A stretch of DNA of 47,932 nt from an uncultured bacterium (GCA_937871295.1 CALMRE010000267.1:1-47932); one strand, 5' to 3'; positions 9,304-19,289 are shown, numbered from the stretch's first letter. Translations and numbers: made by a program. Notes: generated from the sequence alone by a model not told the origin.

Positions 9304-9456
9304 GGTCAGACCTCTCTTTCGGTTCAATTTGATACAACAGTCGCCGCTATTTTTCAGAAAGAATCCTGAAAGTCAACAATTTGCCGAATAATTATAGAGT
9401 GCTCAACGACCGGCGACGGCTCGAATAATTTTTTTACCGATACCGGCTCGGGAAAA

Positions 9457-9485
9457 TTGCCAATCGCGCGGGTACGATATATAAT
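9457..9485 (+). promoter_or_regulatory. Sigma-70 promoter of the coaBC operon
   Basis: TTGCCA (9457-9462), a 17-nt spacer and TATAAT (9480-9485). Transcription would start near 9492, 18 nt before the coaBC ATG, with GAGG at 9498-9501 as ribosome site. Confidence 0.75.
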
Positions 9486-9509
9486 CGGCGCGCATTAGAG
9501 GTGTCGGAC

Positions 9510-10712
9510 ATGAAAGGAAAACACATCACCCTCGCCGTCACGGGAGCGATAGCCGCCTACAAGGCGGTCTTTCTGCTCCGCCTTCTTCGATCGGCGGGCG
9601 CCGAGGTACAGGTCATCGGCACCGCGAACTCTCTGCGCTTCGTGGGCCGCGAGACCTGGGAGGCTCTTTCGGGACGCCCCCCTCTTTTCGATCTCTGGGA
9701 AACGCCCGATCCCTCCAAGATCCCCCATATCATGCTGGCGCAGGAGGTCGATCTGGTCGTGGTCGCCCCGGCCACCGCCAACATTCTCGCCAAGGCGGCG
9801 GGCGGCATAGCCGACGATCTGGTCTCGACGGTGCTGCTGGCCGCGACGGTCCCGGTGCTCTTCGCCCCCTCCATGAATACCGCGATGTATGAAAGCCCCG
9901 CCACCCGGCGCAATATCGCGCTGCTTGCGGAGCAGGAACGCATCCATTTCATCGACTGCGCCTCGGGGTCGTTGGCCTGCGGCTCCGCGGGAAAAGGGCG
10001 CATGGCCGAACCGGAGACCATCTTCGGCCGCATACGCTATCTGCTGACACCCAAACGGTCCGAGAAACTGCGCTGGCTCATCGCCGCGGGAGCGACCCGC
10101 GAATACCTCGATCCGATACGCTTCATCACCAACGGCGCCAACGGCGCCACCGGCCGCGCCATAGCCGACGCCGCGTGGCGGCAGGGCGCCGAGGTAACGC
10201 TCGTCGCCGGGAACATGCCCGCGCCGCTTCCTTCCGACTATGCGGTGCGCCCCGTCACCAGCGCCGCCGATATGCACGCGGCGGTGACCGGACTCGCCCC
10301 GTTGTGCGATGTGCTGGTCATGAGCGCCGCGGTGGCCGACTACGCGCCGGTAAAAAGCGCCTCCAAATTGAAAAAGGGCGACCGGACGAAGGAGCTCTCG
10401 CTGGAAAGCACTCCCGATATACTTCTGGAGACGCTGCCGCTCATGGAGCGGCGCGCCCTCCGGGTCGGCTTCGCCGCCGAGACCGAGAACCTGCTGGAAA
10501 ACGCCCGCGGCAAAATGGAGCGCAAAGCGCTCGATCTGATCGTCGCCAATCGGGTCTCCGCCTCGCACGATCCTTTCGGCGCACCCGATAACCGCGTCGT
10601 GCTGGTGACGCCGGGCGGCAACGAGGAACTCCCCCTCATGGATAAGGAGACGCTGGGGGAACTCATCGCCGACCGCATATATGATCTGGCCTTGCAGAAA
10701 AGGAGTCGCTGA
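9510..10712 (+). CDS. coaBC: Bifunctional phosphopantothenoylcysteine decarboxylase/phosphopantothenate-cysteine ligase
   Basis: A 400-residue cytoplasmic enzyme of coenzyme A synthesis. It joins cysteine to 4'-phosphopantothenate (CoaB) and decarboxylates the product to 4'-phosphopantetheine (CoaC). The N-terminal flavoprotein half shows GAIAAYKA, ATANILAKAAGGIADDL, PSMNTAMY and ACGSAGKGRMAEP. The C-terminal half shows AGATREYLDPIRFITN, MSAAVADY and ANRVSASHDPFG. ATG 9510 with GAGG 8 nt upstream is chosen over GTG 9501, which would sit on that ribosome site. The stop overlaps the next start (TGATG), so it is translationally coupled to the Crp-like gene. Confidence 0.96.
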   Translation: MKGKHITLAVTGAIAAYKAVFLLRLLRSAGAEVQVIGTANSLRFVGRETWEALSGRPPLFDLWETPDPSKIPHIMLAQEVDLVVVAPATANILAKAAGGIADDLVSTVLLAATVPVLFAPSMNTAMYESPATRRNIALLAEQERIHFIDCASGSLACGSAGKGRMAEPETIFGRIRYLLTPKRSEKLRWLIAAGATREYLDPIRFITNGANGATGRAIADAAWRQGAEVTLVAGNMPAPLPSDYAVRPVTSAADMHAAVTGLAPLCDVLVMSAAVADYAPVKSASKLKKGDRTKELSLESTPDILLETLPLMERRALRVGFAAETENLLENARGKMERKALDLIVANRVSASHDPFGAPDNRVVLVTPGGNEELPLMDKETLGELIADRIYDLALQKRSR

Positions 10713-11383
10713 TGGAACGCCATTTCGCGGCGGGCGAGATAATCATCCGGCGCGACGAGATCGCCCCGCAACTGGTCCGGATACGCTCCGGCAAGGTGCG
10801 GTTCGAACTGCCGGGGCGGGCATGGGATCTTTCGGACGGGGATTTCTTCGGCGAAGAGGGCGTTTTTCTCAAAAAACCGGCCCCCTACACCGCCGCCGCC
10901 GCGATCGAGACCACGGTGGAATTGCTGGCTGAAGATGAAGCGGCCGCCTACCTCGCCGGTAATCCCGCCGCCGCACTGCTCGCGGTCCAGCGCACCGTCG
11001 CGCGACTTCACGAACCGACCGGCCCCCTGCTACCCGACAACCCGCGCTATCTGCGACTGCTCGGTCTGCTGCTGCCGCATGTCTCCGAGCAGGGAGAGCC
11101 CGGCGCCTTCTCAAAACTCTCGGTCACCTTACCGGATGTCGCCGCTCTTCTCGAGACCACGACCGAATCGGTCCGGACGCTGATCGCCGAGGCGGCCGCC
11201 TTGGGCGATCTGAAGCTCGACGCCGACACGATATCGGCCAGAGGAGCGGAACACCTTCGCGACCGCATCGCCGGGGTCCGCAACGCCTCCTATTTTCCTC
11301 CGGGTCCGCTTCGCCGTTTCGGCATCGGTCACTATAATTTGTTAAGTAGGATAGACCTGAAACAGGAAGGAACGACACCATGA
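10712..11383 (+). CDS. Crp/Fnr-like regulator with altered effector pocket
   Basis: A 223-residue protein. The N-terminal half is a cyclic-nucleotide-binding-type beta-roll (GDFFGEEGVF). The C-terminal half contains a probable winged helix (LPDVAALLETTTESVRTLI). The phosphate-binding cassette of cAMP receptors (FGE...RSA) is only half kept: after FGEEGVFLKKP the sequence is YTAAAA, without the Arg-Ser that holds the cyclic phosphate. It probably senses something else or nothing. The start overlaps the coaBC stop by 1 nt and the stop overlaps the TPR gene start by 4 nt (ATGA), so it is made with them. There is a 35-residue tail past the HTH. The target genes are unknown. Confidence 0.75.
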   Translation: MERHFAAGEIIIRRDEIAPQLVRIRSGKVRFELPGRAWDLSDGDFFGEEGVFLKKPAPYTAAAAIETTVELLAEDEAAAYLAGNPAAALLAVQRTVARLHEPTGPLLPDNPRYLRLLGLLLPHVSEQGEPGAFSKLSVTLPDVAALLETTTESVRTLIAEAAALGDLKLDADTISARGAEHLRDRIAGVRNASYFPPGPLRRFGIGHYNLLSRIDLKQEGTTP

Positions 11384-14300
11384 AGATCCTCTGCCCTGCA
11401 TGCAGCAGACAGTACACGATCGATGACAAGAACATACCCGAAAAGGGGTTGCTCGTGAAATGTTCGGTCTGCGGCGCCGAATTCCGCGCCCAGAAGGGCG
11501 GCGGGACCCCCGCGCCGGCGCCGGGCCCGGCGACGACCCTGACCCCCGAACCCGCCGCCGCTCCCGCGCCGGCTTCCCCGGGCGGCGACATCCCTTTGAG
11601 CGATCCGCTCGACGACCTTTTCAGCGGGATCGGCGACGACCCGGGCGGCGCGGAGGAACAGGAGAAACATACCAACGCCTCGATAGACCTCGACGCCCTG
11701 CGCCGCAAATACACCGATATCGTTTCCGACCGGGCGGAATCGCCCGCCGAAACGACCGGACAGAAGCGCATCGAAAAACCGGTGACGCGGACCGGCGACG
11801 CCACTATTCCCACCGCGACGGTCGATGATGCGGTCGATTCCCTCATCGAGCGGAACGAGGATTACGCTGCCGAACCGGCCCGGCCCGCTGCCGCCCCGAC
11901 GACGCCCCTGCCGGCCGCCGCCGCGCCCAAAGAGGCAAACACCGCCGCGCCGCAGAAGGATCTCATCGACAGCCTTTTCGACGATATGGAAGGCGGCGTG
12001 GATGTCGATCAGGAGAAGACCCGGAATTACAACATGGACGCCATCTCCGCCCCGACCGAACCGAAACCGGCCGCAACGCGGATAGAAAAGAAAAGCGCGG
12101 AGAAACTGGCGCGGGCGCCGGAAGGCGTCGGCGCCGCGAAGAACGACGCGATGAGCGATCTGTTCAACGACATGTCCTCCGACGATCTCGAAAGGAGACT
12201 CATCGAAAAAAGCGTCATCATGGAGGCCGACGACCTTTCCGCCCTGCCCGCCGCCGGCACAGACGCGGAAAAGGCGGAAAAAGAGATATACCTGCGGAAA
12301 CGGCAGACCAACGAAACGATCGGTCCCTTCCCCGAAAAGGAACTGGCCGCCATGATCGCGCGGCGCGAGGTGGGGAAGAACGATTTCATCAGTTACGACG
12401 GCATACGGTGGGAACCGTTACGCGACGCCGGCCCCGGCACCTTCGGCCAGAGCATCACCGCTTCGACCCAGCAGCCGGTGGAATCGGGCATGCGCGATCT
12501 CGACGACGCCCCGCAGGGCGGTATACGCCTCGCGATGTCCGACGGTTTCGCCTCAAAGAAGAAAGCGGCCCCTGCTCCGGCGGCGAGTTCCGGCGCCGAC
12601 CTTTTCAACGATTCGATATCCACCTTTGACGAGGAATTGCTGAAAAAGCGCGACGCGATCGAACATACCATGATCCCCGAAACGCAGGGGGCCCTTTTCG
12701 ACGTCACCGGACCGGGCACCACCCAGCCGGGGCCCGAGCGCAAGAAAAAGAAAAAGAAACGCAACCGCGCGCTGTTCGCCGTTAAGATAGCGGCGATGCT
12801 CGTCGTGGTCACTTCGGTCGCGACCGCCACCGCGTGGTGGTACAAGAACCGCAAACCGAAGGCCGATGTCCTTGAACGCATCAGCGAGACCATCGCCGAA
12901 ACGACCGGCACCCTTTCCGATGTCCGCGAGGCGATCACCCGCGATTCGCGTCAGGATTACCTGAAGAGTCTCGGCATACTCAAGCAGTACATGCGCACCG
13001 AGGAGGTGCCGCCGGCGGTCGCCGGACTCGACGCTCAGGTCAAAATGCACCTGCTCCTTTCGTATCAGAAAAAGACCGAACCGGTCGAAACGGTCGCCGA
13101 ACGGATAGATATCCTGTCCGACAAGCATCGCGACGACCCCGATCTGCTGAAGGCTCGCGCGCTCATCGCGCTGGCCCGCAAGGATGCGACCCGGGCGGTC
13201 GAGATCGTACAGCCCTTCAGCGAAAAGAACGATCCCGACATCATGTACATTCTGGGCATGGCCGCACAGGAACGCAAGGATCTGAAGAACGCCGAGACCT
13301 TCCTTAACGCCGGCTATATCGCGTCGGACGGCAAAAGCAACAAACTGGCCTACGCGCTCGCCGATCTCAAACTCTCGCAGGGCGATACCGAAGGCGCCGT
13401 CGCCTTCCTCAACAAGATCATCTCCAAGAGTCCCTATTACACCCGGGCCTACCTTAAAAAAGCGGAGGCGCTCGCCTACGAGAAAAAGAACATCGAGGAG
13501 GCGATAAAGTTCCTCGCCTCGATCGACGCGAACGTCCTTTCGCAGGCCGACGAGAACGAAAAGGCCCGCTACTACGCCATGCTCGCTGAAATGAATTACC
13601 GTCAGGGAAAGGTCGCCGACGCGATAGAGAACTATAAGCGCGTCATAGCCATCGAACGGGAGAATGTCCACTACCTCTGCGAATTGGCCGGGATCTATCA
13701 GGAGACCAATCAGGCCTCGCTCGCCCTCGAACACTACGAGAAGGCGCTCGCGGTCGATAACCGCTACATCCCCGCCATCATCGGCAAAGCCGAGATCTTC
13801 GTCCGCCTCAAGAAATACAACGAGGCCTTTCTCGAGATAGCCAAGATAGACATCGAAGCCAGCAAGGACCCCCGTCACCTCCTGCGGCTCGGCAATCTCT
13901 TCAACCAACAGCACGAACGCGAAAAAGCGCTCCAGCTTTATGAAAAGGCCATCAAACTCGACCCGGCGCTCATCGACGCCTATCTCGGCCGCATCTTCGT
14001 CTATCTGGAGATGAATATGCTGGCGGAGATCCGCAAGATCGTCGAGGATATCGGCGAACTCAACAAGGAGACCTACAGTTACTACCTCATCAAGGGTATC
14101 ATCTACCATGCCGACGGCGAATACAAGAAGGCCGAAGAGGTCTTTCAGCGCTCACTGGAACTCAACCGGCAGGAGGATCCGCGCGTTTATTATTACTACG
14201 GACGATTCCTGCATGACCGCCAACTGTTCCCGAAGGCGTCCGAATATTTCGCGCTGGCCGTCGAACGCTCTCCCGACGATCCCGAATACCGCGTTTCTCT

Positions 14301-15423
14301 CGCGCGGTCGCTGGAACAGCAGAAGCTCCACAAGCAGATGCTGGCGGTGCTCGAGCCGGTAGAGGGAAACCAGAAGACCCACGCGAAGGCCTTCCAACTG
14401 CGCGCCGAGGCCAATCTGCGGCTGGGGAATCACGACGAGGCGCTCAAGTGGATAGACAAGGCGATACCCATCGACGCAAAGAACGCCTTCTTCTTCTTCA
14501 AAAAAGGAGAGATACTCTACCACCGCGAGGAATACAACCCCGCCATAGCGGCGATAGACACCGCGCTGCTGCTCGACATCAAGAGTTTCGACAGTTATGT
14601 CCTGTACGCGAAGATACTGCTCAAGCGGGGCGACTTCAAAACGGCGGTCGAGAAACTCGAAGAGGCGGAGCGCATAGACGCGACCAACCAGCAGGTCTTC
14701 CTGCTCAAGGGGATACTCTACAAGAATCTCGACAACTATCCCGAAGCGTTGCGCAACTTCCGCAGGATAAAGAAAAATCCCGAACTCGAAAGGGAGGCGC
14801 TGCTCGAGATCGGCGAATGCTACCTGAACCTCGAAAAGCCCGACGAGGCGATGAAATACTTTCTCAAAGCGGTTCAGGCGGGCAACAAGGCGGGCTATCG
14901 TTTCCTCGCCCGCATTTATTACGACCGCGGCAATCTGGACAAGGCGGCCACCTACTACCGTCAGGTCCTTTCGTCGTTCCCCGACGATCCAGAACCGATA
15001 AAACAGCTCGCCTACATCTTCAAGGAGCGCCAGAAATACGCCAAGGCGCGTTCCTATTTCAAGCGCTATCTTAAAACGCTCAAACCGGGCGACGCCGAAC
15101 GGCAGATGATACAGGACGAGATCTATTACAGCGAAAAGAACATCGGCGGCGCGAAACTCTCGAAGATACGCAAGGAGGAGGAGGAGGAGGAACGGGTCGA
15201 GATACAGGAAGAAAAGGGAGATCCCTTTGAAGAGGAATCGGCAAGCGATATCGAAGAGGCGAAGAGACTCTACATGGAGGCCGTATCGCTGGTCGAATCG
15301 GACAAAAAGGGGGCGGAGCGTCTATTGAAGAGAGCCATGAAACTCTCCCCGGAAAGCAACCGCTACCACATAAAGGCGCGTAAACTCATCAAGAAAATGA
15401 AAGAGGACGAGGAGGATATCTGA
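11380..15423 (+). CDS. Giant zinc-ribbon/GYF/transmembrane/TPR protein
   Basis: A 1347-residue protein. It opens with an MJ0042-type zinc ribbon (C5, C8, C28, C31). A long Ala/Pro and acidic linker follows, then a GYF_2-type domain at about 302-352 (IGPFPEKELAAMI, DGIRWEPL), a basic stretch (KKKKKKR), one transmembrane helix at about 464-488, and some 20 TPR units to about residue 1290 with an acidic end. By positive-inside the ribbon and GYF are cytoplasmic and the TPR superhelix periplasmic. Similar layouts occur in myxobacterial protein-assembly and motility complexes, but no specific function can be assigned. Its last 50 residues (LYMEAVSL...SPESNRYHIKARK) match the C-terminus of the FHA protein at 7390-9303. 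ATGA overlap with the Crp-like gene indicates coupling. Confidence 0.9.
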   Translation: MKILCPACSRQYTIDDKNIPEKGLLVKCSVCGAEFRAQKGGGTPAPAPGPATTLTPEPAAAPAPASPGGDIPLSDPLDDLFSGIGDDPGGAEEQEKHTNASIDLDALRRKYTDIVSDRAESPAETTGQKRIEKPVTRTGDATIPTATVDDAVDSLIERNEDYAAEPARPAAAPTTPLPAAAAPKEANTAAPQKDLIDSLFDDMEGGVDVDQEKTRNYNMDAISAPTEPKPAATRIEKKSAEKLARAPEGVGAAKNDAMSDLFNDMSSDDLERRLIEKSVIMEADDLSALPAAGTDAEKAEKEIYLRKRQTNETIGPFPEKELAAMIARREVGKNDFISYDGIRWEPLRDAGPGTFGQSITASTQQPVESGMRDLDDAPQGGIRLAMSDGFASKKKAAPAPAASSGADLFNDSISTFDEELLKKRDAIEHTMIPETQGALFDVTGPGTTQPGPERKKKKKKRNRALFAVKIAAMLVVVTSVATATAWWYKNRKPKADVLERISETIAETTGTLSDVREAITRDSRQDYLKSLGILKQYMRTEEVPPAVAGLDAQVKMHLLLSYQKKTEPVETVAERIDILSDKHRDDPDLLKARALIALARKDATRAVEIVQPFSEKNDPDIMYILGMAAQERKDLKNAETFLNAGYIASDGKSNKLAYALADLKLSQGDTEGAVAFLNKIISKSPYYTRAYLKKAEALAYEKKNIEEAIKFLASIDANVLSQADENEKARYYAMLAEMNYRQGKVADAIENYKRVIAIERENVHYLCELAGIYQETNQASLALEHYEKALAVDNRYIPAIIGKAEIFVRLKKYNEAFLEIAKIDIEASKDPRHLLRLGNLFNQQHEREKALQLYEKAIKLDPALIDAYLGRIFVYLEMNMLAEIRKIVEDIGELNKETYSYYLIKGIIYHADGEYKKAEEVFQRSLELNRQEDPRVYYYYGRFLHDRQLFPKASEYFALAVERSPDDPEYRVSLARSLEQQKLHKQMLAVLEPVEGNQKTHAKAFQLRAEANLRLGNHDEALKWIDKAIPIDAKNAFFFFKKGEILYHREEYNPAIAAIDTALLLDIKSFDSYVLYAKILLKRGDFKTAVEKLEEAERIDATNQQVFLLKGILYKNLDNYPEALRNFRRIKKNPELEREALLEIGECYLNLEKPDEAMKYFLKAVQAGNKAGYRFLARIYYDRGNLDKAATYYRQVLSSFPDDPEPIKQLAYIFKERQKYAKARSYFKRYLKTLKPGDAERQMIQDEIYYSEKNIGGAKLSKIRKEEEEEERVEIQEEKGDPFEEESASDIEEAKRLYMEAVSLVESDKKGAERLLKRAMKLSPESNRYHIKARKLIKKMKEDEEDI

Positions 15424-15451
15424 CCTCCCGCCCGTCCGTCACGGGACCTTT

Positions 15452-17812
15452 TCAGGACAATCGGCGAACATACAGAAAAGAGGCGGCGGCGTAGAGCGCC
15501 AGCGCGATCAGGAACACGGCGGTGAACCCCTGATTGATGCTGATGAGTACCGTCAGCACCGACGCGACCACCGAGAAAAAGCCGTTCACTCCCCAATAGA
15601 CCGGCACCTCCGCTTCGGCGCTGCGCGCTATCAGAGCGGGGAACGGCATCCCCATAAAGAAGGCGAGCGTGCCGGTGAACAGCAGGGTCACCGCGAACCG
15701 TACCGCAAAGCCCTGATGCAGGGTCGCCGAAAGGACCGGGGGCATGAGCAGGATCGCCGCGAGCACGACCAGCGGCAGCAGAAGAATGAATCGACGACGC
15801 ATCGCCGAGCTCAAACGGCCGCAGACGATACTGCCGATCCCCGACAACAGGAGCATCGAGAAGAGCACCACCGAAAGCGCGTAGACCGGGTGTCCCAGAT
15901 AGAGCACCAGTTTCTGGGAAAGGGCTATTTCAATGGACATGAACGCAAGGCCGATGAACGAGAAATAGACAAGGGCGGCGGGCCGGGGCCGCGCCGTACC
16001 CCGCCGCGCGACGATGCGCAGCGGCACCAGCACCAACAGCAGGCCGAGCACCGCAAGTTCGGCAAGCAGCGCCAGCAATATCATCTGCCCCGACAATTCG
16101 TTGAAGGGGGCGACCGGACTGTAGATGCCCGTCAGCAGCGTCGAGAAACGCCGTATCTCGAAATAGAACGGATTATCGTCGGTCGGCGGTTCTACATTAT
16201 AGGGATATTCGGCAACCATCCGCGAGAAATCGGCCGGCGGCGCATAGAGGAACTCCTCGAAGGTACGGGCCCACCCGAACTGACGGCCGGGCACTATGAT
16301 CGGAAGGAATTTATTCTTTTCTATGAAACCCATGCCCCGCGCGATCTCTTCCCCGGTGAACCGTCCCTTCTTTATGGTGAGCACGGTGTAGTTCTGCGCC
16401 ACGAAGTAGAAGATAGTGCCCTCAACGCCGGCGCCGAGACGGGCAAGCGCCTCGCGCGCGAGATTGAGCAGGCGCAGTTCATACCGCAGATTCAGTTTTT
16501 CGTCCGGCGCGAACCAGCGGGTCATCGTGAGCATACCCCCCTCGTTCAACTTGCCGTAATAGGAAAGGAACGCCTCGACGGTGTAGAGATTGTTCTCCGA
16601 AAGGGCGAAGGCCCCCGCCTGCGTCGACGAATAGGTATCCACTCCCGACAGTTGTATGAGGTCCCACGAACGCTCGGCCCGTTCAACGAAATGACGCCCC
16701 TCGTCGATGAATATCTCGACGCCCGGCATCCCGCCGCTGTAGATGCCGCCCGCATAGTCGGCGAATTTCCCGGCGACCGTGTCGACGATGACCGGGTTGA
16801 TCTCGACCCCCTGCACCGAACGGACGCCGTAATGCCGCGCCGCGAGCAGGTCGAGCCCGCCGCCCGCGCCGATGTGAAGCGACGAATCGAAATCGCGCAG
16901 GGCGTAGGCGAAGGTGGTCGGCATATAGTCGTAGAACGAAAGATCCTGCGGGTATTTCATCATCGATGTATAGGCCCACGAATCGATGACGATGCCCTGC
17001 CGTTCGGGCCACGGGCGTCCTTCGGCGGTGAACCGTTCCGCGATGCCCCACAGTCCGCAGCCCGCGGCGAGCGTGCTGTCGGGGTCGCGGACGAAATCGA
17101 CCTTGGAGAGGGAACTCCAGCCGGTGTGGGTGAGGGCGGTCGCCGGATCCTGCACATACCCGAGCATCTTGTCGCGCGGCGGATCGAGCGGAAAGGCGCC
17201 CGGCACGAAAAGAAGCGGCAGCAGCACCACGATACCCGCGGAGGCGGCGAGACGTTCCTGCGGCCGCCCGGCGCCGATGAGCGCGGCGGCGAACATCAAC
17301 AGGACATTGATCGGCACCGCGAGCTGTCCGGGAAAATTATCGAAGAGGAACAGGAACAGAAAGGCCCCGAGCGCCGAACCGATGAGATTGGCGCCGTAGT
17401 AGAGGCCCGCCTCGCTCCGTTTGAGCGTGATGACGCGGGCGACCACCAGCCCGAGGAAGAAGAAGGGAAGGAACAGCAGCAGGACGATGACCGCCATTTC
17501 CATTATCTTCACGGCGTTGAGCAGACGCGACGGGAAGAGCAGTTCGCTCGCCGCCGCGACGCGGGTCATGAGCATATAAGCGCACCCCGTCGCGCCTCCC
17601 GCGAGGAGCATGAGCACGGGGGGGGCGGCGATGGGCCGGTCGCCGCGCAACGCCAGATAGACGCCCGCCACCGCGAAACCGAGCATCGCGGTGCTGATGA
17701 TAAGAAAGCCGAAATGATACCAGAGGATCACGGAAAACACCTTGGTGAAGGAGAGTTCCACCGAAAGTATCGCCGTGGAGAACAGGAAAAAGGCGGTCAG
17801 TTCGCGACGCAT
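15452..17812 (-). CDS. Polytopic membrane protein with spermidine synthase-like methyltransferase fold
   Basis: A 786-residue protein. ATG 17812 is preceded by a strong GGAGGTGA. About seven hydrophobic helices (residues 1-230) precede a soluble Rossmann domain with IGAGGGLDLLAA (near 310) and GVEINP, the SAM-binding signature shared by spermidine synthases. The region WDLIQLSGVDTYSSTQAGAF occupies the active-site segment. A second bundle of about seven helices forms the C-terminus. Large membrane SpeE-like proteins of this kind are widespread and mostly of unknown substrate. It is last in an operon with GDP-mannose pyrophosphorylase and a GT-C glycosyltransferase, 22 nt after the latter, which hints at a role in glycan or lipid metabolism rather than polyamine synthesis. 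That link is inference. Confidence 0.85.
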   Translation of the reverse strand: MRRELTAFFLFSTAILSVELSFTKVFSVILWYHFGFLIISTAMLGFAVAGVYLALRGDRPIAAPPVLMLLAGGATGCAYMLMTRVAAASELLFPSRLLNAVKIMEMAVIVLLLFLPFFFLGLVVARVITLKRSEAGLYYGANLIGSALGAFLFLFLFDNFPGQLAVPINVLLMFAAALIGAGRPQERLAASAGIVVLLPLLFVPGAFPLDPPRDKMLGYVQDPATALTHTGWSSLSKVDFVRDPDSTLAAGCGLWGIAERFTAEGRPWPERQGIVIDSWAYTSMMKYPQDLSFYDYMPTTFAYALRDFDSSLHIGAGGGLDLLAARHYGVRSVQGVEINPVIVDTVAGKFADYAGGIYSGGMPGVEIFIDEGRHFVERAERSWDLIQLSGVDTYSSTQAGAFALSENNLYTVEAFLSYYGKLNEGGMLTMTRWFAPDEKLNLRYELRLLNLAREALARLGAGVEGTIFYFVAQNYTVLTIKKGRFTGEEIARGMGFIEKNKFLPIIVPGRQFGWARTFEEFLYAPPADFSRMVAEYPYNVEPPTDDNPFYFEIRRFSTLLTGIYSPVAPFNELSGQMILLALLAELAVLGLLLVLVPLRIVARRGTARPRPAALVYFSFIGLAFMSIEIALSQKLVLYLGHPVYALSVVLFSMLLLSGIGSIVCGRLSSAMRRRFILLLPLVVLAAILLMPPVLSATLHQGFAVRFAVTLLFTGTLAFFMGMPFPALIARSAEAEVPVYWGVNGFFSVVASVLTVLISINQGFTAVFLIALALYAAASFLYVRRLS

Positions 17813-17834
17813 GCGGTGTCACCTCCGATAACGG

Positions 17835-19289
17835 TCAGCGGAATTCGTCTGCCCGCGGCCCGAGCCGGTAAAGCCGGAGACCGCGTCTTTCATCTACCAT
17901 ATCCATGGACCCCAGAACGCGCAGAAAGGTTTCGTGATCGCACCGTTCATCGATGAGCGGCCATGCGGTGCAGAACAGTATCTTGAGCCAGTCCTCGTGT
18001 TCGACGAAATAATCGCTGCCGTGGAAACAGCCCCGCGCCGACCCGTGACAGGAATAGCGCTGCAATTCGACGATGTGGATCGGCATCCCGTCGCGTTCCG
18101 CCAGATATTCGCCGCTCCGGGGCAGCGTCATCGCCACACGCGCCCCCGGCTTCTCCCGGGCCGCCTGCGCGAGTATCTCGCGCAGCGCGATGGTGTCCTC
18201 CCGGAAGGAGGCGAACCCCTGCATGGCCCAGAGCGAAAGGAGCAGCATCACGGCGGTCGCCGCGATCGCCGTCCGCGGCCGCTCCGCCAGAAAGCGGGCA
18301 ACGAACACCAGCAGAAAAAGCGACAACGGTATCAGATAATAATCGAACTTGCGGGGGAAATAGAGGAAAAAGAGGCTCCAGACCGCGACCGAGAGGAGCG
18401 AGAAGGCGAGAAAAGGATCGGCCGTCACCGTTTTCCGGTCGAGCGAACGGAAGGAGGCCGCGACCAGCAGCGCGAAGGCGACGGCGATCGCGTAGCCGAA
18501 CCCGAACAGGCGCGCCGGCTCTATGGCGAACTGTTTGAGCAGATTCAGGAGCAGGGCGTCGGGGAACAGGCCGGTGAAAAGTATGACCGGCGTGGTCACC
18601 TCATAGAAAAGATCGTAGGTATGCGGCAGAAGGGTCTGCACGAAAAGAGGGAGCAGCAGCAGCAGCAACAGCACGCCCGCGCGGAAGGCGAGCCGCCGTT
18701 CGCCCCGGAAGAACCAGAGCACGAGGAACAGGGGAATGAACCCGAGGGCCGTCTCCTTGATCCATACCGCCGCGGCCAGAAGCAGCGCGCTTCCCCCCGC
18801 CCGCCAACGCTCATCGGCGCCGGAAAAAGCGACATAACCGGCGGCCAGCACCGCACAGAGCATCGGCAGTTCCACCTGCCCCACCGCGGAATAGGAGGCT
18901 TTCACCGGCATGAGAAGGGCCCACGGGACGGCTATCCACGCCGCGCGCCTGCCGATATGACGCCGCATCAGCAGGAAGAACAGCGTATTGACCCCGGCGC
19001 CGGCCACCACCGCGATAAGGCGCACCGCGGCCAGACGCTCCGCTCCGAGCGCGATGAGCGCGCCGGCAAGATAATTGAACAGCGGCGGAAAGAAGAACAG
19101 ATCGCCGCTGCCGTAGAGGTCCAGCCAACCGCCCTGTTCCGCAAGACGCCGGGCCGTCGCCGCGTAGGCCACTTCGTCGTAACTGATGACGGGAAAACGG
19201 TAGGTCCACCACGCAACGGCGCCGTAGGCGATCAGCGAAACGAAGAACACCGCGACGGCTTCGGCCGCCCCTTTCCTTTCGCGGATCAT
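17835..19289 (-). CDS. GT-C family glycosyltransferase (PMT/ArnT-like)
   Basis: A 484-residue integral membrane protein with some 10-12 transmembrane helices. It opens with the first helix and then SYDEVAYAATARRL, whose Asp38-Glu39 in the first periplasmic loop is the catalytic DE pair of GT39/GT83 enzymes. Such enzymes move a sugar from a polyprenyl-phosphate carrier to protein, lipid A or glycan outside the inner membrane. The C-terminal soluble tail contains a Cys-rich stretch (CHGSARGCF). The ATG is 1 nt after the stop of the GDP-mannose pyrophosphorylase gene, so it is surely co-translated. A mannose-based donor is plausible from that context but not shown by the sequence. Confidence 0.85.
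   Translation of the reverse strand: MIRERKGAAEAVAVFFVSLIAYGAVAWWTYRFPVISYDEVAYAATARRLAEQGGWLDLYGSGDLFFFPPLFNYLAGALIALGAERLAAVRLIAVVAGAGVNTLFFLLMRRHIGRRAAWIAVPWALLMPVKASYSAVGQVELPMLCAVLAAGYVAFSGADERWRAGGSALLLAAAVWIKETALGFIPLFLVLWFFRGERRLAFRAGVLLLLLLLPLFVQTLLPHTYDLFYEVTTPVILFTGLFPDALLLNLLKQFAIEPARLFGFGYAIAVAFALLVAASFRSLDRKTVTADPFLAFSLLSVAVWSLFFLYFPRKFDYYLIPLSLFLLVFVARFLAERPRTAIAATAVMLLLSLWAMQGFASFREDTIALREILAQAAREKPGARVAMTLPRSGEYLAERDGMPIHIVELQRYSCHGSARGCFHGSDYFVEHEDWLKILFCTAWPLIDERCDHETFLRVLGSMDMVDERRGLRLYRLGPRADEFR

Noticed and set aside
9391-9396. TATAAT on the minus strand as promoter of the FHA gene
   Set aside because: No acceptable -35 at 16-18 nt; TTGACT at 9371-9376 lacks a good -10. 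The promoter of this gene remains unplaced.
11333-11338. TATAAT upstream of the TPR giant
   Set aside because: The matching -35 (TTCGCC) is poor and the gene overlaps its upstream neighbour, so an internal promoter is not well supported.
15716-17956. Long plus-strand frame opposite the SpeE-like gene
   Set aside because: Arg/His/Gln-rich low-complexity shadow of a membrane protein gene; no family signature.
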